Source: Alphaproteobacteria bacterium
GTDB lineage: Bacteria; Pseudomonadota; Alphaproteobacteria; UBA8366; GCA-2717185
Length of the DNA: 64,000 nucleotides
Direction of reading: 5' to 3'
Assembly: GCA_012103325.1 (NCBI GenBank)
Contig: WLWY01000006.1
Span: 372,001 to 436,000 of the forward strand
Below, piece by piece: positions 39,101-42,109 of the stretch (its first letter is position 1; each line of letters begins with the position of its first letter). Position numbers and translations under genes: made by a program. The notes under the pieces were generated by a model. It made no database searches and had not been told where the DNA came from. It saw only the letters and a list, made by a program, of their open reading frames with translations.

Positions 39101-39234
39101 CGGCTAGATATATGGCTAGCGACATCAAATCGATCATTTGTCCCTGATGGAAGGTCCGCATAGACAGCGCCAGACATTATGGCGAGATGCTGATTGAAAA
39201 CCGAATTAAGTGACGTATCCATATTTTCCCCCAT
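21175..39234 (-). CDS. Giant RTX protein, 6019 aa, with lipase-like N-terminus and VCBS-type repeats
   Basis: One unbroken 18-kb gene. Residues 1-330 include a lipase-3-like elbow VTLVGHSLGYNN (Ser 154). Residues about 470-690 are a Gly/Ala-rich hydrophobic region (GAAVGAVVGQVLLAFAPIIG) like pore-forming or glycine-zipper segments. EF-hand-like loops follow at about 900-990 (MDRNRDGRIND). Long RTX nonapeptide arrays (GGxGxDxLx) run from about 1090 to 5950, broken by a carbohydrate-binding-like domain (about 3390-3560) and by cadherin/VCBS-like domains (about 3790-3995 and 4865-5545). The end (VQSLVNAMAGF and after) resembles T1SS export signals. It would be secreted and fold with calcium. The ATG at 39222 (MDTSLN), with GGGGGA upstream, is an alternative start. 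Adhesin, lipase and cytolysin roles are all possible. Confidence 0.93.
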   Translation of the reverse strand: MGENMDTSLNSVFNQHLAIMSGAVYADLPSGTNDRFDVASHISSRLRDDLSASEIGLLVNNYRVVDSIVDPSGVSAVWWKNGAGKSFLAIDGLDAPIGHGFFQGVKEGIRDIKAVSVGNHKYLGIASNPQQDALQRFFERVTADGSKVTLVGHSLGYNNALELLLNNPNLVEQVIGFNGVNLGDVRIENGELVQYVDPSRVTHLDASFDDPLREVLGPAPQNVLNFRLKGDGLLGKFSGQGDGGEIGTVVEYELPPGVKGDLFGVTEHSITTMILRSKVPGKGVIIFDSRGRRAQISDDLIQLVSTDPLSELFIFSGKDGIQYGSNSEVEAGINFSDEALLGLPDGILDDAEDSLLDLSVEILKDGSVVVPGGVIIYPGDIALLPNGNLILADGTEILPGDLSGLPDGDLDASDDLTPEQIAGIRDTASRRSEGGFFGRAQLSDADKAEAIGGRLGGLLATELYQAFGGDNVAIQLVVGALGTTLGQAAGVAFSNDFENFGDFNFGENFGSNLAGAAAGFAGGYLGGELAEAIFGDSELAISLGSALGSAVATSALTAAASNQAFGQAFSSNFSSSAGGAIGGVIGTFAGSLVSTKLFGLDSPNAVKGGQIGAAVGAVVGQVLLAFAPIIGAMIGAFIGSILGSAIGSLFGGPQTPLAQTTVEFRHDVGAYVITDSGDSDGGNAAATLQLAAAARDALNGLTELIGGQVVTPGIAGHYGEKYFFSTGGNEFLSNQFDTAQAAIGNGVARQIRAAQIEGGDLYMKRALANSTALTREDLIDDLQTASEYGLYLDNQALYDDVVEIGDADQLAAFEAMLARATDDNGLDLDTASASDNYKRADAPDAAAVLRPIADIFHDILDSDGSAAAFAAVEAHTGLVVLDLADDGLELVAAADSEARFDIDNDGFLERTGWVGPTDGFLVMDRNRDGRINDVSEMFSTISRFNQGESEIQALGSLDTFRLGGNGDNILDANDAGWEDLRIWIDRNQDGLTDLGEVQALHRVGIEAISLISEEAGGYQAGNLVDTRSQVLQFGRDDAAVELPEVGENFFTAAYSVSFGHETLGVGDAVEGGAGFNGIEFEGGNGIRIVEGLEGVALDADPEVASFIVGGEGDDTLSVADGAEGGAMLNGGAGNDVLTGGTDDDILVGGEGVDTFIGGAGDDIFVVDDEDLDEHGRLIDFDPGDGFDLLVHEGDTGLTLTASDGVEAFVGGAGNDSFSVSGEVGVVFSGAGGDDVGFGANGDDKLDGVAGDDKLSGGAGDDIIIGGDGADELRGGAGEDTLSIDADDTVIEGGDGADTAIVTGVEGVTLDLGAAAIETVIGGVGDDYFTAGGTVSVELSGGQGNDTLAGGSAGDTLDGGLGADTVDYSASAAAVSINLQDSVFSGGDATDDVLTSIENVIGSDHVDTLRGDFRSNVLEGGGGGDLINGDVGSDTASYAGSPADGTTTNGVTINLATGTVSGADAAGDTLVGIENLRGSAHDDSLTGDAGANTLDGGFGDDVLTGNGNAGDTYIFGHGYGDDTVVHSGIGGTVRFAEDVQASHVTFQQSGNDLLITLLLSDGETVVSDNTLTVQDWYLTAATDRTAFALADGTAVAVAETVFADGTLTTLNATAAGQQLVGTDGLGETLLGAAGNDVLVGGGGGDHLNGSGGDDTYVFGSGDGLQTIHDHNLFDLVQPWQIWIDTSHWESDDTGDYWVESGYYSASTHTSTALGEGGTDVLEFGPSINATNIKVNVSGNSLVIGLTDPDNPVAFSALTDKVTLTDWFLPSLVDAQIYQTWVDTSSWQPDSTNEGQDMWVVSGHYGSSYSNVTIDTPNRIETFRFIDGGVTELAVPDILNLIGSDEVEAFTWAESALELELELGAGDDVVTAGDYVDFLAGEAGNDTLDGAGGNNVLDGGDGNDVLTAGDGVDLLTGGDGNDVLDSGAEGDLLDGGAGDDTLTAGDGTDVLIGGTGNDTFDGGDGRDTANYAEAAGRVVGTLSTGSGTLETAGTITVLDADTSTLLETDTVKGIESFIGSIHDDDVTGNAEDNRLDGGEGDDTLSGGAGIDLLRGDGGDDDLSGDAGNDHLVGGLGDDTVDGGADNDRLRGNDGNDTIIGGAGADMLFGNDGDDVLEDIGDADVDELDGGKGDDILKGDTGDIYRFDARAGHDTIDHTGGAARVIFGAGIYLENITFHKAGDLDSQDANPNDLIVKVNTDVKDELRVVGWFGLTPPNLSFEMADGTSVTVAPQIVEIGIITGTVTGTAGADMLVGGSLVDTLLGNGGNDTLVGGTGNDVLQGGAGDDLYRFDAGFGSDTLTDSTGTTTVEFGAGILSGDIEFEEVSGDLVVTTSGIPAGGTATVADTLTVENWNALTTNFFMVDGEPVSVALSDLGTASGETLTGTAGMDRLVGLDGADTLIGGDSTDILVGGAGDDTLIGGSDTVTSGSGVDIYQYEIGDGFDDIFDAGGAGRVVFGDGIAQDDLAFEREAVDSGGTLNITEHLIVEVKGVQALRINNWFASVRENRVSFRLSDGAPVHMTILHQGSANGETIIGDSFTDHIIGGAGDDTLLAGAGDDTIDGGDGEDVIEGTGRSDTLIGGAGADYLNGGRGNDLYLYESGDGADTVYDDYSYVTVTTSVALTPEHVVTDYYNSDGDIESSKTVTHTSDWIEYVEDPNSGDVDNPNFIQVHHILDRVTTTVTQTVHLEGGAGDVLRFGAGINSANLTIKVDGNDIVVGVDGDPENPTTFGSLTDTITIKDWLLFDDGIAKHRIEKFQFDDGSFLDIAGIAGRFGTDGADTIAWTESALAISAGAGDDVITGSEFEDAISGDAGVDTLTGGDGDDSLDGGDGVDTLLGGLGSDVLEGGAGGDLLDGGEGSNVASYKNSAEAVTIALTAAPTLTLGTSAGGDAVGDTLVGIGNLAGSAYDDFLTGNDDVNVLLGDAGNDVLAGGLGGDFLFGGLGADTASYVASAAAVEVNLTTGIAVGGDAEGDVLGDIENIDGSAQADILVGDTENNSLAGNAGDDLLYGLTGNDTLEGGVGADTLNGGAGVDTVSYAGSSAGVTVDLSAAGTMSGGDAAGDTLSNFENIVGSSHADTLTGDAGNNVLIGGAGGDLLNGGSDGNDTVSYESALQGITADLVSGGLGDDAAGDSYTNIDNVIGSGFDDTLAGDGAANTLEGGAGDDTLDGRGGVDTASFESGFAGVSADLAATTVTAVMSDGTLTETDTLSNFENLSGSAFGDTLLGDGNVNVLFGSGGDDTLDGVGGADTLDGGSGQDTLIAGAGDDVLDGGSGFDRAVFDASGGAVTISVSVEGDVSATNTLTGTDTLIDIERVDASDSADDLDLSGHGAAIDLYGFAGNDTLTGGDGSDLLVGGDGDDTLTGGDGFDRLIGGKGSDLFIVDADDTVVGEGSNLVVYSEEFGDSSWSKYESSVTADAAIAPDGSETADLLTPDASGNADLSLLPSLTETGTYQWSIYLKSADGGTVSTQLLVADNTSGWTVLTSESIDITGEWQRFSVSADIVNTGQHYFRLGSENTLTEGENVYVWGAQIEAGNALGDYVKTEGAAILPDAGVDRIESAESFALPNRVDILALTGSADVSATGNADVNTLTGNTGANVLSGLGGGDTLLGGDGDDTLAGGTGADWLDGGVGLDVASFAEASAGVTVDLSAGSTITVAVPNGTLSETDTLIGVEGVSGSGFDDVLTGDSGNNILYGAAGHDSLLGGVGDDTLSGGDGSDVLTGGAGADTAVFTGSAADYTAVWSGSTVTVTALTGGGGADTLTGIETLQFDDHGMAISATNAGPVAVSDSAATNKETAISGDVLSGAGADIDIDGGTLTVTEVEGAAGNLGNQITLTSGALLTLNGNGTFDYDPNGQFDTLGNGETDTDTFTYTISDGQGGTSSATVTVTVGSVNFAPEAVDDVIAGTEDTIGTITAASLLGNDTDMNNDTLTLTTVQNAVNGTATLDVNGDVVFTPSANFNGAATFEYTAGDGNGAVSSATVTVNVAAVNDAPVASDQSITLSPNSTGVGTLSATDVDSGQAQSYSISSGPSDGFVDMGTDGVFSYRPELGFYGTDSFTAQVDDLNGGTDTATVSVTVSNPAGLIAGTSSNETVSGNSSANALYGFAGTDTLIGSGGADELYGGTGADRLEGGQHNDTYGFLRGDGLDTIHDDYTPMVANQVVVVPGYTDDENNYVPPVLGPGPVSQDGGSDIISFGSDIAVSDVALELSGSTLKVGIVDSSSPDTAFGSLSDRVTIENWTNTNDKVETLEFFDGTTIAISSLSTTQNALGNTTGVTQTGGSGMDWLAGGSGGDTLTGNAGGDVLVGLGGADLISGGAGADVLSGGDGADTATYLASGAGVTVDLEAGTGVGGDAQGDTLIGIENINGSNFADTLTGDDGINTLFGYDGNDNLQGLAGADALYGNGGDDVVNGGAGDDLVDGSAGNDTVYGGAGNDVLYGVDGTDTLYGEDGNDQLVAGSGNDVVYGGAGDDNFRGDLGNDALDGGAGTDLADYFYATGAVNIDLAGGTMTGTDGNDTLVSIENAYGSNTGDDTIVGNSGANVLNGFAGNDVVDGGAGSDVLTGGDGTDTASFASATDGVHADLAAGTASGGSGDDTLLAFENLRGGAFGDVLIGDGAGNVIEGFGGNDTLVGGAGNDTLDGGGGIDSVDFYDVSGAVTVDLDNGSGNGVASGDGSDTLTSIENVFGSNVGADTITGDSGANTLFGHGGNDAISGEDGADFLDGGAGADSLAGGDGADTLQGGSGFDTLDGGIGDDILDAGLDGGLLNGGDGNDQLAGQSGADTLNGGGEDDILEGRGGNDALDGGAGVDTAVFSGDLADYGFSWSGSTLTVTDQVGTNGTDTVMGVELLSFADQSVVVDNDNLLPIARPDAEFTNQDTIISGDVLGGAGADSDLDGGTLTISGVNNETADVGTQTTLASGALLTLNADGTFDYDPNGQFDGLASNETDTDSFTYAVSDGQGGASAGTVTVTIDGLNDAPTVVADSAVTQKGAAVTILASSLLSNDSDVDGDTPFLVAVQNAADGTATLDVNGDVLFTPDPTFSGVATFDYVVSDGKGGTSNATVNVTVNNAPVAVSDSVSATEDTPKTILASTLLSNDTDIDNDSLTLTAVQNAVNGTATLDVNGDVVFTPGANFNGAATFEYTAGDGNGGTSNGTVTVNVAAVNDAPVAVSDSVSATEDTAKTILASTLLSNDTDIENDSLTLTAVQNAVNGTATLDVNGDVVFTPGANFNGAATFEYTAGDGNGGTSNGTVTVNVAAVNDAPVAVSDSVSATEDTAKTILASTLLSNDTDIENDTLTITTVQNAVNGTATLDVNGDVVFTPSANFNGAATFEYTAGDGNGGTSNGTVTVNVAAVNDAPVVVSDSVSATEDTAKTILASTLLSNDTDIENDSLTLTAVQNAVNGTATLDVNGDVVFTPSANFNGAATFEYTAGDGNGGTSNGTVTVNVAAVNDAPVASDQSITLSPNSTGVGTLSATDVDSGQAQSYSITAGPSDGFVDMGTDGVFSYRPELGFYGTDSFTAQVDDLNGGTDTATVSVTVSNPAGLIAGTSSNETVSGNSSANALYGFAGTDTLIGSGGADELYGGTGTDRLEGGDGNDTYGFLRGDGLDTIRDEYQAVVPTWVVSGYHDGENWVDTSHMTYPTVEYNAGSDILSFGSDIAVSDVALDLSGSTLKVGIVDSASPDTAFASLSDRVTIENWTDTKDKIETLKFFDGTTIAISSLSTTQNALGNTTGVTQTGGSGIDWLAGGSGGDTLTGNAGGDVLVGLGGADTLNGSAGNDILGGGDGADYLDGGADADTLHGGDGDDDLYGSGGADVVNGDAGADYLHGGAGFDTLRGGDGNDTLDAGTEGAILNGDGGNDWLVGQEGADTLDGGAGNDILNGGTGSDTYMFGRGDGVDTLDNTGSDGSSTDTLTFDAGIASDQLWLTQSGNNLEISIVGLSDTVSLTNWFTDTAKRVDRIEVADETGVLEANEVQSLVNAMAGFTAPTGSDPDLPSGIANDTDFQNALQAAWDA
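21911..22900 (-). repeat. Intragenic long repeat, copy 1 (partner at 26297-27292)
   Basis: A block of nearly 1 kb, encoding RTX units, an HCBP-related region and a domain beginning GLIAGTSSNETVSGNSSANA, is repeated at 26297-27292 about 4.39 kb away in the same orientation. The offset varies from 4386 to 4392 bp because of small in-frame indels. The block ends where the 288-bp array begins. Confidence 0.8.
22868..24019 (-). repeat. 288-bp tandem repeats encoding 96-residue VCBS/cadherin-like domains
   Basis: Four near-identical units start at 22868, 23156, 23444 and 23732, exactly 288 bp apart. Each encodes a 96-residue domain with NDAPVAVSDSVSATEDTAKT, LLSNDTDIEND and the NGTATLDVNGDVVFTP segment. 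More divergent relatives lie at about 24020-24640 and 27250-27550. Confidence 0.9.
26297..27292 (-). repeat. Intragenic long repeat, copy 2
   Basis: Partner of 21911-22900 within the RTX gene. The two differ mainly in a short segment encoding the aromatic-rich linkers (VVSGYHDGENWVDTSH in copy 1, VVVPGYTDDENNYVPP in copy 2). Confidence 0.8.
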
Positions 39235-39248
39235 CCTCTTTTTACCAA

Positions 39249-39938
39249 TTAATTTGGATTGAATACTATTTTTAATACCTCAGAAGGTTTTCTTGTTTTA
39301 TCTACACTAGGACAAATTTTTGCAATATACTTACCTCTGAATGCATCTTTTTTCCCATCAATCGGAACATACTTAAACAGTCTATCACGTGCGTAAATTT
39401 TCGTTTCCCCAGAATCGGAAAATATCATTGATGTCTCCAATATTTCACCCGGTCTTGGATTGTTCCAGTTTTCAGCGGTTACTCTTATAACTTTATACAT
39501 TGCATTCGAATTTTTTACTTTCTTACTTGCTATACAACTGTTATCAAATTTCGAAGGAAGGCCAAGGTAGCTTTTGACAGTGTTTTTGTATTTATTTACA
39601 AACGGTTTACAGTTTGGGTGATCCACATTTTCCAATGTGTAGCGATGCAGGCCAGGTTTATACGCTAAATTATCCTTTGTCTGTCCTGGCAACACTACAA
39701 ATTCAATGAACTTGTACCCATACCAGAAAAGGCCGTCCTCACAAAGAACGCAAAACTCATCGAAAACAGAATCCATTACACCTTCGACATTCCTTACTGT
39801 TTCATAAATTTTTAATCCTGATTCTTCTCTGCAAAGCCGTTCGAACTCCTCACTGTTACTATGGGAAGATTTTGAAACAGTTGCGAACTGACATCCGGAA
39901 AGAATCACGGTTACCAAAAGCGTCATGACGACTCGCAT
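39249..39938 (-). CDS. Lipoprotein of unknown function between acyltransferase and RTX genes
   Basis: A 229-residue protein with a lipoprotein signal peptide: MRVVMTLLVTVILSGCQFAT, lipobox LSGC with the acylated Cys at residue 16. Six more Cys residues lie in the mature part. No domain is recognised. GGGA lies seven bases before the ATG. It ends 14 bp before the RTX start, so the two are one transcription unit. The DNA is markedly AT-rich, like the first 1.1 kb of the RTX gene and unlike the acyltransferase gene. Its position suggests an envelope helper for the RTX protein, for example retention at the outer membrane, but this is inference. Confidence 0.78.
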   Translation of the reverse strand: MRVVMTLLVTVILSGCQFATVSKSSHSNSEEFERLCREESGLKIYETVRNVEGVMDSVFDEFCVLCEDGLFWYGYKFIEFVVLPGQTKDNLAYKPGLHRYTLENVDHPNCKPFVNKYKNTVKSYLGLPSKFDNSCIASKKVKNSNAMYKVIRVTAENWNNPRPGEILETSMIFSDSGETKIYARDRLFKYVPIDGKKDAFRGKYIAKICPSVDKTRKPSEVLKIVFNPN

Positions 39939-40054
39939 TTAATTCCCTGCATGTTGCTTTGCATCACATAATTGAATCGGGTACTGATTTTTTAACCATC
40001 AAACTTACATACTTTTCCAGTGTGTATTTTTTAGCTCGATGATATTCCTTATTT

Positions 40055-40630
40055 CTACCACTCCACCACAGCCACACCTTCGCCACTTGGCGATGGCTGT
40101 AGCGATTTAACCACTTTATCCTTGAACACGGCTCGTTTCAGCTCCTGCACCGCTTTTTCCATACCGCCGAACGGCATAATCAAGTCGATTAGCCACAGGG
40201 AGTCGCCGGCCTTCCAGTCCGTGGCGCGGAGTTGTTTAATGCCCTGCTTGATACGCGCTTCTGCCTCTTCATCGAGATAGGCCCAGCTGGCAAAGCCAAT
40301 AGGCATGCTTCCCCCTTGGACTTGCGACGCAGGAATGCCGGCGGCCTGTTGGGCCGAGCCGTGCCAGATGCGGAACTGGTTCAGCGCCAGCGCCGGCATA
40401 ACCAGCCATTCCAAGTCGGTGACGAACAAGTGGCGATGAAGCGGCGACTGTGTCATCAGCCACGTGACGTGGCCAAGAATGCCGACCTTGTCGAGCTGCC
40501 GCGGCGGTGCGGAAAGTTTGGCGGCTTCGTCCTTCATCGCCGCTTCCAACGCCGCCTTGGCCTCTTCGACCTTGTTCGCCGGGCTGGTCGGCTTTTTCTT
40601 CGGAGTTCGCTTGGTTGTTCTGCGGGCCAT
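40055..40630 (-). CDS. RTX toxin-activating lysine acyltransferase (HlyC family)
   Basis: A 191-residue protein matching HlyC. The conserved core GHVTWLMTQSPLHRHLFV carries the catalytic His (H65, SPLHR), and WLIDLIMPFGG carries the Asp (D149, the equivalent of HlyC Asp92). FASWAYLDEE also matches. HlyC-type enzymes move an acyl chain from acyl-ACP to internal lysines of a protoxin in the cytoplasm before export. The Lys/Arg-rich N-terminal extension of about 45 residues and an insert after the WH of FRIWHGSAQQ are not in HlyC. AGAGGA lies upstream of the ATG. It heads the unit acyltransferase-lipoprotein-RTX, so the RTX protein is its likely substrate. Confidence 0.9.
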   Translation of the reverse strand: MARRTTKRTPKKKPTSPANKVEEAKAALEAAMKDEAAKLSAPPRQLDKVGILGHVTWLMTQSPLHRHLFVTDLEWLVMPALALNQFRIWHGSAQQAAGIPASQVQGGSMPIGFASWAYLDEEAEARIKQGIKQLRATDWKAGDSLWLIDLIMPFGGMEKAVQELKRAVFKDKVVKSLQPSPSGEGVAVVEW

Positions 40631-40923
40631 CGTTTCGGTTTCCTCTGCTAGGGAGTCATGGACGGGCCGAACGGCGGGAACGCCATTCGCGCAGCCACTG
40701 TGACCCGTTCGGCCAGTTGAGGAAACTGGGAAGTCCGGTTACGAAAAAATTTTATCGTTATCGGCAAGTCTGCTGGAACGGCGCGCCTCGAAGGGACCTT
40801 GTTGCCTTCGAATTCCGCGCGCTGAACGTTTCTCCTCGCGGGAGCAACACCGCTCCTAAACCTATCGCTACCTCCGATACGCATACGCCCCTGCCCTGCG
40901 CATTACGACATATTTGCCGCCCG

Positions 40924-40943
40924 CAAAATGATTCTCATTACCA
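40924..40943. promoter_or_regulatory. Candidate Fur-type box upstream of the RTX operon
   Basis: GCAAAATGATTCTCATTACC, with a partial dyad ATGA/TCAT, resembles Fur-box variants (right half ATTCTCA matches well, left half poorly). It lies about 295 bp before the acyltransferase start. Iron control is known for many RTX genes, but this site alone is weak evidence. Confidence 0.25.
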
Positions 40944-41005
40944 CCCTTGTTTCAACCGTGGCCTCGGCTTTCAGTTGAACGGAGTTATGGTTAAAATCTA
41001 GTTGA

Positions 41006-41033
41006 TTGCAGCAGTAGGCGCTAGAGGTATAAT
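41006..41033 (+). promoter_or_regulatory. Sigma-70-like promoter candidate
   Basis: TTGCAG at 41006-41011 and a consensus TATAAT at 41028-41033 are separated by 16 bp, pointing toward the CDP-AP-like gene at 41428. The rest of 40631-41133 holds no gene that I can support. Confidence 0.35.
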
Positions 41034-41133
41034 AGTACAATTACAAGTTTTTTTTGAATTTTGGATAATACTTTTACTTTTTAGTTTGAGTTATCCACAG
41101 GCATTCCGGGAATTGCCCGCCGGAGCGTCTGGA

Positions 41134-41302
41134 TCACCGCTCCCGCAAACTCTCATCCTTATATCGGAGTAGCGGCGAGATCACGTATTCGATGACCCGC
41201 CGCTTGCCGGTCTTGATCTCGACCACCTGGCCCGCTTCGACGAAGCCCTTGTCCTTGTTCAGCACCATCGCCTCGATCTCCAGCAGCGCGGCGTCAGGCG
41301 TG
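41134..41302 (-). pseudogene. Fragment of an hlyD-like gene with an internal 192-bp deletion
   Basis: The minus strand encodes LEIEAMVLNKDKGFVEAGQ, VVEIK and then directly TGKRRVIEYVISPLLRYK to the stop at 41134. This is the C-terminus of the hlyD gene at 43861, nearly identical in DNA, but missing 64 codons between two CTTGATCTC direct repeats (43939 and 44131 in the intact gene). The frame is kept. No upstream part of hlyD remains, so it is a non-functional scar of a duplicated exporter gene. Confidence 0.85.
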
Positions 41303-41427
41303 GAGCTCATCCACGGCCAACCGGACGGCGCGTCGCAATAAGAACCGCCGGCACAAAAAAAACAGATCGTTTGAACTCCCTGGCATTTTGGGTTACATCG
41401 GATTACTAAAACTTTTTCGCGTATAGG

Positions 41428-42102
41428 TTGGTGTTTGGATATCTGAGCAAGGGGTTCGAGTTCCTCGCGACCTTCGAGACGCGAAGTGGCGCGTATCTCG
41501 CGCTAGCCGTCTCGAAATACCTGACCGCGAACCAGGTGACTGCGCTGTCGAGCGTCAGCATCCTCGGCAGCTTCGTCATGGCGCAGGGCGGCTACAGCAT
41601 GATCCTGGGCGGCGCAATACTGTTCTATTTCGGACGCTGGCTCGACTTCCTGGACGGGCCCGTTGCCCGTCATACGGGCGTCATCAGCGAATTCGGACAG
41701 CATCTCGACTCGGTCATCACTGCCATCGCACAAGCGATTCTGTTCATAGGGTTGGGCCGCTATTGGGGCGGCGGTTACGAGATACTCGGCCTGATTGGCG
41801 GAGCCCTGTCCGTGTTGATCCGAGTGATGAGCAAGACGCGCCCATACCTTCTACCACCCGGCCACCCCAGCCTGAAAACACTGGCGAACCGGCGCCCGCT
41901 GACGCGCATGATGTTCGATGCGTTCGGCTGCCTGCCTTTTTGGTGGCTCGTCGTTTTTGCCGCCTGTGACTCGGCACAAGTCTGGTTTGTCGGCTCAGTC
42001 GCATGGAATGCAGTGGGTTGTGTTTTCTTCGCGGTTGAACTCTTCCGTTGGAGCCTCGACGCGTCCGCCCGCAAACGTGACGCTCCCAATCCGAAGTCCT
42101 GA
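41428..42102 (+). CDS. CDP-alcohol phosphatidyltransferase-like membrane protein, copy 1
   Basis: A 224-residue protein with about six hydrophobic segments. The CDP-alcohol phosphatidyltransferase motif is visible as D-FL-DG-PV-AR-x8-G-QHL-D-SVI-T. The first three Asp residues are present, but the fourth, the proposed catalytic base, is Thr. Translation would start at TTG 41428 or GTG 41431; this gives exactly the N-terminal length of the paralogue at 47675, which has an ATG. Enzymes of this family make phosphatidyl-linked lipids at the inner membrane. It is convergent with the TTL-like gene (7 bp between stops). It follows an hlyD scar, just as copy 2 follows intact hlyD-hlyB. Confidence 0.75.
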   Translation: MVFGYLSKGFEFLATFETRSGAYLALAVSKYLTANQVTALSSVSILGSFVMAQGGYSMILGGAILFYFGRWLDFLDGPVARHTGVISEFGQHLDSVITAIAQAILFIGLGRYWGGGYEILGLIGGALSVLIRVMSKTRPYLLPPGHPSLKTLANRRPLTRMMFDAFGCLPFWWLVVFAACDSAQVWFVGSVAWNAVGCVFFAVELFRWSLDASARKRDAPNPKS

Positions 42103-42109
42103 GCCGCTC

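Noticed and set aside
21175..39234. Regularly spaced short repeats that might suggest a CRISPR array or satellite
   Set aside because: All repeats are in phase with one reading frame and encode RTX or VCBS units; there are no unique spacers between identical repeats.
40507..41001. 164-codon plus-strand frame upstream of the RTX operon
   Set aside because: Starts antisense to the acyltransferase gene and has no domain or ribosome binding site.
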